A stretch of DNA of 64,000 nt from Hyphomicrobium sp. 99 (GTDB lineage: Bacteria; Pseudomonadota; Alphaproteobacteria; Rhizobiales; Hyphomicrobiaceae): the NCBI RefSeq assembly GCF_000384335.2, contig NZ_KQ031382.1, positions 496,001-560,000 of the forward strand. The letters are read 5' to 3'. A model generated the notes under the pieces. It made no database searches. It saw only the letters and a program-made list of their open reading frames with translations, and had not been told where the DNA came from. Below, piece after piece: positions 44,651-52,638 of this stretch. The stretch's first letter is position 1; the number at the start of each line of letters is the position of its first letter. A program made the position numbers and the translations under genes.

Positions 44651-44846
44651 CGTGAGGTTTCGTCATGAGATCGATGACGTCCGCGAGGGCTTGATAATAG
44701 CCTGAATGCCAATAGGCGCATTCCGCCGTTCCGAGATCGAGATGCAACTGTTGCTGCAATTTCTCCGCCCAGTCTCCGCTGAGACGTGAACCGATCCCCG
44801 CCATCCGCGTGTTCAGCGCTCCGAGATCAGCACGCGCATCTTCCAT
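44601..44846 (-). CDS. Small uncharacterised protein
   Basis: 81 residues from the ATG at 44846, chosen because GAGGGAC lies seven bases upstream; an ATG at 44870 would add 8 residues without a ribosome site. No family recognised. Mostly helical (ARADLGALNTRMAGIGSRLS, WAEKLQQQLHLDLGTAECAY, YYQALADVIDLM). Its 3' end overlaps that of the GIY-YIG-like gene by 50 bp, in convergent orientation, which lowers confidence in one or the other. Confidence 0.55.
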   Translation of the reverse strand: MEDARADLGALNTRMAGIGSRLSGDWAEKLQQQLHLDLGTAECAYWHSGYYQALADVIDLMTKPHAIADTADMPSRCLAAG

Positions 44847-44961
44847 TTTTAGTCCCTCACCGCTCATCATCGGTTATTGTCAGTGAGAGACAATTTACAC
44901 GGCATTGATGGTAATACCGCCAACAAAGCCCTTTGCATTTTAGCAAATTCCTCGCGGATCA

Positions 44962-45408
44962 TTAACCGCAAGACTTGCGCAGCCGCGCCACGTATCTGTC
45001 CATGAGATCGTTGGCGATCATCATCCGTTGCGTTGCAAGTGGCCTGAGCTCAGATGGAACGCGATCGGGATGATTGCGCAAGGCGAACTCACGCCGGAGA
45101 ATGGAAATATCTGCTTCGGAGACGTTCGTAGTGAGCCCCAGCTCGAGCAATATTTTGTTAGGATCGAGAAAAGCCTCGGGTAGTCCGAGATCACTGGTGT
45201 CGTCGTCGCCGTAGTTTCTGCGACGTGGCTGCGGAGCGTGGGAACTGATGCCTGAGCGCTTTTTCGCTGCGAGGTCCCATGCTGCTTCAAGACTGTTAAG
45301 CGAAAATTTACGCGAATGCCTAGGCGCACGACCAAGCTCGTCCTCCCGGGCGAACAGATCGTCGATCAGATTATCAAAGCTCGACGGAAGCGGCGTCCGC
45401 AGTCGCAT
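44962..45408 (-). CDS. J-domain-like protein with C-terminal HPD motif
   Basis: 148 residues. The C-terminal 65 residues resemble a J domain: KILLELGLTT, then LRREFALRNHPDRVPSELRP (HPD at 113-115) and a final helix MMIANDLMDRYVARLRK. The N-terminal 80 residues are polar, with a basic patch (QPRRRNYG). J domains recruit and stimulate DnaK, so a substrate-specific co-chaperone is plausible. It lies in a short leftward group with the neighbouring small protein and a PilZ protein between two rightward flagellar operons. Substrate unknown. Confidence 0.68.
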   Translation of the reverse strand: MRLRTPLPSSFDNLIDDLFAREDELGRAPRHSRKFSLNSLEAAWDLAAKKRSGISSHAPQPRRRNYGDDDTSDLGLPEAFLDPNKILLELGLTTNVSEADISILRREFALRNHPDRVPSELRPLATQRMMIANDLMDRYVARLRKSCG

Positions 45409-45499
45409 TTGGCATAGCCGGAAGAAAAAGGGCCCGTGAAGCCAAGCACGTTATCGAATGCGGCTTGCGGAGCGCTGACGGCCCTAAACCGAGAAAATA

Positions 45500-45922
45500 C
45501 TAGACGCGGCGGGCCGATTTCTGAAGCCGGACGGCCTTTTGATAATAATTTCTGCCGAGATTTTCAAAGTCGAGCCGTTCGTCGACATCCGTTACCGGCG
45601 TCACAAACTCAACCCCGATATGCCTGTCCTTCAGCCACGAAACCCTGCCGACGATGATCGTGCCATCAAACAGCGTCAGCGATACGGTTTCGTCAACGTC
45701 CGGAACGATGCCGTCGAGAACGCTGATCTTTGCTCCCGATTCGGAAAGATCAGTCAAATCGCAGATCAAACGCGAGCTTCGAAACCGAAGCGCCACATGT
45801 TGGCGCGCTTCATGCCTGGCCGCATTGCGGCGATCGTCCGAGGGGACGTCCTCCGCGATAGCATCGGGAGTTGTCAAGGCGCGAATGAAATCTCGGATTG
45901 TCGTTTGCCTCATATTGCGCAC
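45500..45922 (-). CDS. PilZ-domain c-di-GMP receptor
   Basis: 140 residues. The PilZ signatures are complete: RHEAR (RxxxR, about 36-40) and DLSESGAKI (DxSxxG, about 60-65), followed by VDETVSLTLFDGTIIVGRVS and the beta-barrel strand HIGVEFVTPV. It should bind cyclic di-GMP. It is divergent from the flagellar regulator rem and close to motility genes, so a role in c-di-GMP control of swimming is likely (inference). An in-frame second ATG three codons in is an alternative start. Confidence 0.88.
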   Translation of the reverse strand: MRNMRQTTIRDFIRALTTPDAIAEDVPSDDRRNAARHEARQHVALRFRSSRLICDLTDLSESGAKISVLDGIVPDVDETVSLTLFDGTIIVGRVSWLKDRHIGVEFVTPVTDVDERLDFENLGRNYYQKAVRLQKSARRV

Positions 45923-46263
45923 CTAAACAAATCCACCCGTTTCGCAGCGATTAATGCGTAATTCTCTCCAAACGCTTATCGATAAGGAATTGATCCTATC
46001 CGCGGTCGAGCGATCGGTTATTTCATTGAACAGCAATTCGGTTACGGAGCCGAAAGTAAAACATATAAAATTATAGCGATTTGAATTCGCAATTAGGCTC
46101 TGTGCGGAATAAATGGGAAGATTCATGTATCTGCATCGAGTGTAACCTCGATTGATTTGCCGTGTCTTTTCGGCCGCAAGCAATAATGAAATAAATGTTA
46201 ATAAGTGACGTGAATCACTGTATTCCCTTTGTTGCCAATGATTTGCGGGGCTTGGGGGGCAAC
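45923..46263. other. AT-rich divergent intergenic region upstream of rem
   Basis: 340 bp with clearly lower GC than its surroundings, between the leftward PilZ gene and rightward rem. It should contain the promoters for both. Open frames inside (for example minus 45923-46183) lack ribosome sites and family resemblance. No convincing operator or hairpin was identified by eye. Confidence 0.5.
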
Positions 46264-47094
46264 ATGTTCGTTGTGCTTGACGACCGTTCGACGGTCGCGG
46301 GAGGGTATGTTGCGTGTTTCGAACGAGAGGGGATTGCAGCTACAGCTGTAGATCCATCTGAGTTCTTCGAGTGGTTCGAGCTCATCAATGACTCGGATGT
46401 TGCCGTCATCGAAGGTTTTCTGCTCGGCACGGTTTCAAGCCGGCGGCAGATTTCGGCGCGCATCCGGTCGCGATGCCGGGCGCCGCTTATCGGCCTGATC
46501 GAAGCGAGAGCGCTGAGCGAAACGCTTGAGCTTTTCTCTCTCGGTTTCGACGACGTGCTCGCGAAGCCATTTCATGTTCGAGAAATTTTGGCGCGCAGCG
46601 GCGCAATTCGCCGCCGCATGCAGATCACCGACGAGTGCGTGGATGTCGGCGGTATCAGGATCTTCTTCGACGGCCGCGATCCGATCGTGAACGGCGACGT
46701 CCTGCCCTTGCCACGGCGTGAACGGCGAATTTTGGAATGTCTAGTGCTGAGCCGAAATACGCGGATCACCAAAACGCAGATATTCAACCGCGTTTACGGG
46801 ATTTTTAATGACGAGATCCACGAGAACGTCATTGAAAGCCACATCAGCCGGCTCCGCAAACGATTGAAGCAGAAGCTCGGGTACGATCCGATCGATTCCC
46901 AGAGATTCCTCGGTTACCGCTTGAAAGAGTTTGCAATCGACGACGCTCTGCAGCCTGAACACAAGGCGCCAACCAGTCTCACGCAAGGCCCAGATGGTTC
47001 AATGCCTCCGAGCATTTTGCGCGACGAGGAGAATGTCGATGGGTCTCTACGGAGTAATGACTACGAGCGTTTCGGGAATGTCTGTCCAGTCTGA
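46264..47094 (+). CDS. rem: Rem-like flagellar transcriptional regulator (OmpR type, atypical receiver)
   Basis: 276 residues from the ATG at 46264 (MFVVLDDRSTVAGGYVACFE); an ATG-less extension upstream is less likely. The N-terminal receiver-like domain keeps the acidic pair (6-7) and the Lys in LAKPF, but the phosphoacceptor position reads VIEGF, i.e. Glu50 instead of Asp. The C-terminal winged helix is OmpR-like (RRERRILECLVLSRNTRITK, VIESHISRLRKRLKQKLGYD). In Sinorhizobium Rem activates flagellar genes in exponential phase and lies just before flgE, as here. A 45-residue tail extends past the DNA-binding domain and its coding region overlaps flgE by 56 bp. Confidence 0.87.
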   Translation: MFVVLDDRSTVAGGYVACFEREGIAATAVDPSEFFEWFELINDSDVAVIEGFLLGTVSSRRQISARIRSRCRAPLIGLIEARALSETLELFSLGFDDVLAKPFHVREILARSGAIRRRMQITDECVDVGGIRIFFDGRDPIVNGDVLPLPRRERRILECLVLSRNTRITKTQIFNRVYGIFNDEIHENVIESHISRLRKRLKQKLGYDPIDSQRFLGYRLKEFAIDDALQPEHKAPTSLTQGPDGSMPPSILRDEENVDGSLRSNDYERFGNVCPV

Positions 47095-48301
47095 CCGTAT
47101 GGGCACGGTCGCGGACAACATCGCGAATATCAATACGACCGGTTACAAGGCAGCATCGACAGAATTCGCAACGCTCATCGCTGAGGGGAGCGTCGCGAAT
47201 TACGTGCCGGGCTCCGTGTCGACCATTGCCCGCCGCGCGATCTCGGCGCAGGGCGACTTCACGTATACAAAATCCCCGACAGACCTTGCCGTCAGCGGCA
47301 ACGGCTTCTTCATGGTCGAGAGCGCCTCGGGCACACCTTATTTGACGCGCGCCGGAAGTTTTATTCCTGATTCCACCGGAGATCTCGTCAACGCGGCGGG
47401 CTTCAAGTTGCTGGGCTATAATCTTCTCGATGGCAGCTCGAGCTCGGTCATCAACAGCGCGGCAGGCCTTCAGGTTGTCAGCACGGCCGGCCTGGGCATG
47501 AAGGCAACGCCTTCGACCAGTGGAACGTTTGACGTCAATCTTCCGGCGGACAATGCCGTCACCGTTGCAGCAAATCTTCCGTCCGCCAACGCTGCGACTG
47601 CGGAATACGCCGGCAAAACGTCAATCGTGACCTATGACAACCTCGGGCATCAGGTCACTCTGGACATCTACTCTACGAAAACGGCGGCCAACACGTGGGA
47701 AGTCACCGTCTATAATGCTAACGGTTCCTCGGCTTCCGGCGGCTTCCCTTATGCGGCAGGTTCGCAGCTGACGACGGCGACAATGACGTTTGACCCCGCG
47801 ACGGGTAAGCTCACGTCTCCAACGCCGGCAGCGCTCAGCGTCAATATCCCGAACGGGGCGACGATGACGCTCGACATCAGCAAGATGACGCAGCTCGCGG
47901 CCGCTTACACCCCACAGAATGCAAGCGCAAACGGCAGCCCCCCGACGGCTGTCGACAGACTTGAAATCAGCAACGACGGTATCGTCACGGCAGTTTACGC
48001 CGATGGATCGCGCGTCGACGCTTTCAAGATCCCGCTCGCAACGGTGGCAAGCCCCGACAACCTTACGGCAATCTCCGGCAACGTCTTCGCGACGAATAAG
48101 AGCTCTGGCGATCTGCAACTCGGCTCCGCCAACTCCGGCGGCTTCGGCAAGGTTATTTCCGGTGCGCTTGAGAATACGACGGTCGATCTCGCCTCCGAGC
48201 TGACGACCATGGTTCAGGCGCAGCGCAACTACTCTGCTAACTCCAAAGTATTTCAGACCGGCACCGAGCTATTGGATGTTCTCGTAAATCTAGTTCGTTG
48301 A
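47039..48301 (+). CDS. flgE: Flagellar hook protein FlgE
   Basis: 420 residues from the ATG at 47039, with GAGGAG seven bases upstream; an ATG at 47033 is too close to that site. N-terminal MGLYGVMTTSVSGMSVQSDR and IANINTTGYKAASTEFATLI, and C-terminal ALENTTVDLASELTTMVQAQ with NYSANSKVFQTGTELLDVLV, are hook-protein signatures. Translation starts inside the end of rem, so the two may be coupled. First structural gene of the rem-flgE-flgK-flgL-flaF-flbT-flgD-fliQ unit. Confidence 0.94.
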   Translation: MGLYGVMTTSVSGMSVQSDRMGTVADNIANINTTGYKAASTEFATLIAEGSVANYVPGSVSTIARRAISAQGDFTYTKSPTDLAVSGNGFFMVESASGTPYLTRAGSFIPDSTGDLVNAAGFKLLGYNLLDGSSSSVINSAAGLQVVSTAGLGMKATPSTSGTFDVNLPADNAVTVAANLPSANAATAEYAGKTSIVTYDNLGHQVTLDIYSTKTAANTWEVTVYNANGSSASGGFPYAAGSQLTTATMTFDPATGKLTSPTPAALSVNIPNGATMTLDISKMTQLAAAYTPQNASANGSPPTAVDRLEISNDGIVTAVYADGSRVDAFKIPLATVASPDNLTAISGNVFATNKSSGDLQLGSANSGGFGKVISGALENTTVDLASELTTMVQAQRNYSANSKVFQTGTELLDVLVNLVR

Positions 48302-48330
48302 CGAGGAACTAAAAGGTAAAGGCCCAGCAT

Positions 48331-49803
48331 ATGACGCTTACACAGAGTGTCGGCAACGCGCGTTCGAGTTTGTCGACTGTTTCCGAGCAAATCTCGGTTG
48401 TGTCGCAGAACATCGCGCGCATGAGCGATTCCAGCGCGACTCGCAAGATCGCAAACGTCATAACTGTGGCGGGGGGCGGCGTAAGCGTCGCCTCCATTTC
48501 CCGTACGGCAAACAAACTACTGCTCGACACGTATTTGAGCGCGAACTCAAATAATCAGACGCAAACAGTCATCAACTCGGCGCTCAATCAACTCGAGTAC
48601 ACGGTTGGAGACACGGATACCGCCACATCGCCGGCGGGGCTCATCTCCAAGCTGAACTCTGCGCTTCAGAATTATTCGGCAACCCCGCAGAATAGCGCAG
48701 TTGGAGCGACCGTCGTCTCGGCAGCGCAATCGTTGGTGTCGTCTCTCAATTCGGCCACCGAAGCGGTGACGAATATGCGCAATCAGGCCGACGCCGATAT
48801 CGCAACGTCGGTCTCCAACGTCAACAACCTGCTTTCACAATTTGAGAAGCTGAACCAGAGCGTCGTGAGTGGAACGGCCAGCGGTATCGATATCACCGAT
48901 CTTCTCGATCAGCGGGATGCAGTTCTGAAACAGCTGTCGAATGAGGTCGGCATAAGAACCGTTACGCGCGCGGGCGGCGATATGGCGATATACACCGACA
49001 GCGGTGTTACGCTTTTCGATAAGACAGCGCGGCAAGTAACATTCTCCGCTTCGGGAAATCTTGTACCGGGATCCGTCGGCTCTCCGATCTACGCCGACGG
49101 CGTTCCAATTGCTGGCACCTCGCATACGATGTCGATCAGCTCCGGCAATCTCGCTGGCTTGGTGGAAGTCAGAGATAACATCGCTCTTACCTATCAGAGC
49201 CAGCTCGACGAAATTGCCCGTGGTTTGATCGAAGCGACCGCCGAAACCGATCAGTCCGCGTCTCCGACGCTGCCGGACGCAACAGGTCTATTTACTTATG
49301 GCGGCGGCCCCGCGATTCCTGCATCCGGAACCCTCGTGGCCGGCCTGGCCGGCTCGATCAAGGTCAATCCGAATGTCGATCCCTCGCAAGGCGGGGATCC
49401 GACCCTCATCAGAGATGGCGGCATCGCGGGCAATGCGGCCTACACGTACAACACGACAGGCACCGCTTCCTATACTGATAGGATTCAGCAGCTCATAACA
49501 AATCTCGGAACATCGCGCTCATTCGACGGCTCAGCACAGCTTACGCAATCGGCCTCCGTTTCCGACTACGCGAAATCCTCGGTGTCTTGGCTCGAGGCTT
49601 TGAGGCAGTCCGCTAGTGCAGAAGCGGAGTCGCGCCAAACCCTGGCGGATCGCGCCAGCTCTGCGCTTTCGAGCGACACAGGTGTGAACCTGGATGAAGA
49701 GATGACGAACCTGCTCGATTTGGAAAGAACCTACCAGGCGTCTTCGCGGCTGATAAACACAGTCGACAATATGTTCGCAACACTCCTCCAGGCGGTCAGC
49801 TGA
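48331..49803 (+). CDS. flgK: Flagellar hook-filament junction protein FlgK (HAP1)
   Basis: 490 residues. N-terminal QSVGNARSSLSTVSEQISVV, the conserved ISRTANKLLLDTYLSANSNN, central ITDLLDQRDAVLKQLSNEVG and GVTLFDKTARQVTFSAS, and C-terminal VNLDEEMTNLLDLERTYQAS identify HAP1. It caps the hook before filament growth. The spacing to flgL is 4 bp. Confidence 0.92.
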   Translation: MTLTQSVGNARSSLSTVSEQISVVSQNIARMSDSSATRKIANVITVAGGGVSVASISRTANKLLLDTYLSANSNNQTQTVINSALNQLEYTVGDTDTATSPAGLISKLNSALQNYSATPQNSAVGATVVSAAQSLVSSLNSATEAVTNMRNQADADIATSVSNVNNLLSQFEKLNQSVVSGTASGIDITDLLDQRDAVLKQLSNEVGIRTVTRAGGDMAIYTDSGVTLFDKTARQVTFSASGNLVPGSVGSPIYADGVPIAGTSHTMSISSGNLAGLVEVRDNIALTYQSQLDEIARGLIEATAETDQSASPTLPDATGLFTYGGGPAIPASGTLVAGLAGSIKVNPNVDPSQGGDPTLIRDGGIAGNAAYTYNTTGTASYTDRIQQLITNLGTSRSFDGSAQLTQSASVSDYAKSSVSWLEALRQSASAEAESRQTLADRASSALSSDTGVNLDEEMTNLLDLERTYQASSRLINTVDNMFATLLQAVS

Positions 49804-49807
49804 CATC

Positions 49808-50863
49808 ATGATCTCGACATCGTTCATATCGTCCTCTGCTCTGTCCGATGAAACGCGCCGGTCAATCGCGCGTTTGCAATCGCAGCTTGTCGACACCCAG
49901 AAAGAACTTGCAACCGGAAGACACGCCGATGTCGGTGTGACCCTTGGAGCAACGACCGGCGTCAGCATTTCGATGCGCCAGGACCTCGAGCAGATTCAGG
50001 CTATCAAGAATTCGAACAACCTAGTCTCAGCCCGTATGGAAGCTTCGCAATCGTCGCTGCAGACCGTCGCCACGAGCACATCGAGTTTCTTGTCGGCCTT
50101 GATCAGCGGCGGGTCGGCATCGACGTCGCCTCAAACAATCATTCAGGCCGCCCAATCGGGCTTGCAAACGCTGCAAGACCAGATGAACACGTCGCTCGAC
50201 GGACAGTATCTGTTCGCGGGCATCAATTCGGACGTCAAGCCGATGGAAGATTTTCTCGGAACTCCTCCGTCCACCGGACAGCAGGCAGTAACGAGCGCGT
50301 TCACCGCCAAGTTCGGTTTCGCTCCTACCGATCCCCAGGCCGCGAATATCTCGCCCTCGGACATGCAGGATTTCCTTGATAACGAGTTTGCTGATCTTTT
50401 CTCGAGTTCCAATTGGTCCAGCATTTGGTCGTCCGCGTCGGACAAATCCGTGAGCAGCCGGATTTCGCGTACCGAAATAGCCAATACTTCGGTGACGGCC
50501 AACGACAGCAACTTCCGCGCTCTAACTGAAGCATTCACGATGATCGCGGGGTTGGGTTTTGCAAACCTTAACAGTGGGACCCAGCAAGTGATCATTGCAA
50601 AGGCGAGAGATCTCACCGCCAACGCAACGGGTGGACTTACACAAGTCCAGTCCTACCTCGGCGTCGCGCAGCAACGCGTTACGAGCGCAAACGACCAGAT
50701 CAGCACGCAGATCGACTTCTTGACGAAATCTATCGACAACTTAGAGCAAGTCGATCCGGCCGCTGTCACCACGCGGCTGTCGGACATTTCGACCGCGCTT
50801 CAAGCGGCGTACTCCATCACGAACAAGCTGAACAATCTCACCATCATGGACTACCTGTCGTGA
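49808..50863 (+). CDS. flgL: Flagellar hook-filament junction protein FlgL (HAP3)
   Basis: 351 residues. It resembles flagellin at its ends: STSFISSSALSDETRRSIAR with LVDTQKELATGRHADVGVTL, and C-terminal VTSANDQISTQIDFLTKSID with NLEQVDPAAVTTRLSDISTA. It is the second junction protein between hook and filament. Position right after flgK agrees. Confidence 0.9.
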   Translation: MISTSFISSSALSDETRRSIARLQSQLVDTQKELATGRHADVGVTLGATTGVSISMRQDLEQIQAIKNSNNLVSARMEASQSSLQTVATSTSSFLSALISGGSASTSPQTIIQAAQSGLQTLQDQMNTSLDGQYLFAGINSDVKPMEDFLGTPPSTGQQAVTSAFTAKFGFAPTDPQAANISPSDMQDFLDNEFADLFSSSNWSSIWSSASDKSVSSRISRTEIANTSVTANDSNFRALTEAFTMIAGLGFANLNSGTQQVIIAKARDLTANATGGLTQVQSYLGVAQQRVTSANDQISTQIDFLTKSIDNLEQVDPAAVTTRLSDISTALQAAYSITNKLNNLTIMDYLS

Positions 50864-50904
50864 GCTTAGGCGGCATCTAGAGCAGGGCTTCTGGAAAGCA
50901 AAAG

Positions 50905-51249
50905 ATGTACAAGTTCTCATACGAAGAGACGATGAGCGAATCGAGTAGCCGGCAACGCGAAAATGAGCGCCTGGCTATTGAACAGTCAGTCGCCCTTCTA
51001 AAGTCGGCTGAGAAAGCTGGGCCGCAGTCGCGTGAAGCGATTGATGCCATCTTCTTTCTCAATCGGCTTTGGAGTTTCTTCCTCGACGATCTCGCGAAGC
51101 CCGAGAATGGGTTGCCGGATGAAATCCGTGCGAGCCTCATTTCGATCGGCATTTGGATGCTCAAGGAAGCCGACGCGATCAGCAAAGGAAACTCGAAGAA
51201 TTTTGCTGGCCTGATCGACGTTTCGAACGTCATCGCGGAAGGATTGTGA
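50905..51249 (+). CDS. flaF: Flagellin biosynthesis regulator FlaF
   Basis: 114 residues, typical length. MYKFSYEETMSESSSRQREN, AIDAIFFLNRLWSFFLDDLA and EIRASLISIGIWMLKEADAI match FlaF of alphaproteobacteria, which promotes flagellin synthesis and secretion opposite to FlbT. Its stop overlaps the flbT start as TGATG, so the two are coupled. Confidence 0.92.
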   Translation: MYKFSYEETMSESSSRQRENERLAIEQSVALLKSAEKAGPQSREAIDAIFFLNRLWSFFLDDLAKPENGLPDEIRASLISIGIWMLKEADAISKGNSKNFAGLIDVSNVIAEGL

Positions 51250-51665
51250 TGGCGGGCGGCTTGAAAATCACGCTGCGTGCCGGCGAGCGGATCTTCATCA
51301 ACGGCGGCGTCTTGCGCGTCGACCGCAAGGTCAGCCTAGAGCTCATGAACGATGTGATCTTCCTTCTCGAGCAGCACGTGATGAAGCCCGAGGACACCAC
51401 GACGCCGTTCAAGCAGCTCTACTTCATGATTCAGATGATGCTGATGGATCCTTCATTGCACATGAAGGCAAGGACAATGGCGCGGGAGTCGGTTGCCAAT
51501 CTTCTCGGAAGCGTTGGCGACCGCATTCTTAGGCAGGGTCTCCTCGATACCTCGGAGCTGCTCGATAGCGATCGTCCGTTCGATGCATTGAAGAAAGTCA
51601 GATCGCTGCTTCCATTGGAAGCTGCCGCAATGAATCCTCAGGAACAAAGCAAGGAGGTCGCATGA
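51249..51665 (+). CDS. flbT: Flagellar biosynthesis repressor FlbT
   Basis: 138 residues from the ATG at 51249 (MAGGLKITLRAGERIFINGG). LRVDRKVSLELMNDVIFLLE, TTPFKQLYFMIQMMLMDPSL and LDTSELLDSDRPFDALKKVR are conserved. In Caulobacter FlbT binds the flagellin mRNA leader and causes its decay; the likely target here is the leader at about 36690-36753. Overlaps flaF and flgD. Confidence 0.93.
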   Translation: MAGGLKITLRAGERIFINGGVLRVDRKVSLELMNDVIFLLEQHVMKPEDTTTPFKQLYFMIQMMLMDPSLHMKARTMARESVANLLGSVGDRILRQGLLDTSELLDSDRPFDALKKVRSLLPLEAAAMNPQEQSKEVA

Positions 51666-52069
51666 CAACAGTTTCGTCGACCAGCAGCACAGACACCACG
51701 TCAACCGCAACCCAGACGGCAGCGAAGTCGAATACGCTCAATTACAACGATTTCCTGAAACTCATGGTCGCCCAGCTGCAGAATCAGGATCCGCTCAATC
51801 CGACGGATTCGACTCAGTACATGTCTCAGATCGCTCAGTTTTCGAGCGTTGAACAGGGCATCAACACGAACTCCAAGCTTGATCAGCTTCTTGTGAATTC
51901 GAACATCTCCCAGGCCAGCACCATGATCGGGCTGACGCTGAAGGGAACCGACGGCACAACGGGCATCATCCAATCGGTACGTATCGATTCTTCGGGGTCC
52001 ACAGCCATTCTGACGAACGGCAAGGAAGTGCCGATCAGCGCGGGCGTAACGATCGGTTATCCTACATGA
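51662..52069 (+). CDS. flgD: Flagellar hook assembly (cap) protein FlgD, short form
   Basis: 135 residues, much shorter than enteric FlgD (about 230) but usual for this order. The conserved N-terminal part is intact: YNDFLKLMVAQLQNQDPLNP, TDSTQYMSQIAQFSSVEQGI, then a short GTDGTTGIIQSVRIDSSGST segment. It is the temporary cap for hook growth. Overlaps flbT and fliQ by 4 bp each. Confidence 0.93.
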   Translation: MTTVSSTSSTDTTSTATQTAAKSNTLNYNDFLKLMVAQLQNQDPLNPTDSTQYMSQIAQFSSVEQGINTNSKLDQLLVNSNISQASTMIGLTLKGTDGTTGIIQSVRIDSSGSTAILTNGKEVPISAGVTIGYPT

Positions 52070-52335
52070 CGGAAGGCGACGCGCTCGAGATCGTTCAACA
52101 AGCGATCTGGCTGACGATTGTCCTGGCGGGCCCGGTTGTCGGCTCCGCGATGGTGATTGGCGTCGGGGTGGCATTTTTTCAAGCGCTTACCCAAGTCCAG
52201 GAAATGACGCTTACCTTCGTGCCGAAACTGATTGTGGGATTTTTGATCATCCTCCTCACGGGCAGCTACAGTGGAAATCTATTGAAAGTGTTTACAGAGC
52301 AACTCTATTTAAGAATTGCTCTCGGTTTTAAGTGA
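52066..52335 (+). CDS. fliQ: Flagellar export protein FliQ
   Basis: 89 residues with two membrane helices: AIWLTIVLAGPVVGSAMVIG and LIVGFLIILLTGSYSGNLLK, joined by VAFFQALTQVQEMTLTFVPK, all diagnostic. It is an export-gate component. In rhizobial clusters flhA and fliR normally follow; here the operon ends and a hairpin plus a diguanylate cyclase gene come next. Confidence 0.95.
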   Translation: MTEGDALEIVQQAIWLTIVLAGPVVGSAMVIGVGVAFFQALTQVQEMTLTFVPKLIVGFLIILLTGSYSGNLLKVFTEQLYLRIALGFK

Positions 52336-52356
52336 CAGCGTCGCATTAGATTTTGA

Positions 52357-52380
52357 AAACGAGTAGTCCTCGTTTAATTT
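52357..52380 (+). terminator. Probable terminator after fliQ
   Basis: AAACGAG (52357-52363) pairs with CTCGTTT (52369-52375) around a 5-nt loop, followed by AATTT. The stem is short and AT-rich, but the position 22 bp after the fliQ stop suits the end of the flgE-fliQ operon. Confidence 0.5.
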
Positions 52381-52638
52381 GATAAATCATCGAAAAGAGT
52401 ATTGCGCCTGTTGGCGACTCATGGTCCGTAGGCGGCGTTACCCGGTCCACTGATTAAAGCGTGCTTTCGCTGTTCTCGCAGTGATCTCGATTGGCAGTAC
52501 CGAAGAAATTATTCACTATGCAGACGATATCCTCATATCTGCCCCAGGTTTCCGGTGGAGACCGACGTGCGACTTCTCTCGGCAGATGTTCTTCCCAGCG
52601 AGGCATAAAACCTTCGCCACCTTGAGCTGAGCAGGATT
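52381..52638. other. Non-coding gap between the flagellar operon and the c-di-GMP block
   Basis: About 260 bp after the hairpin with no gene-like open frame. It should contain the promoter of the diguanylate cyclase. No trace of flhA or fliR sequence was recognised here. Confidence 0.45.

Noticed and set aside
45923..46183. 86-codon minus-strand frame upstream of rem
   Set aside because: Low-complexity AT-rich region, no ribosome site, no family similarity.
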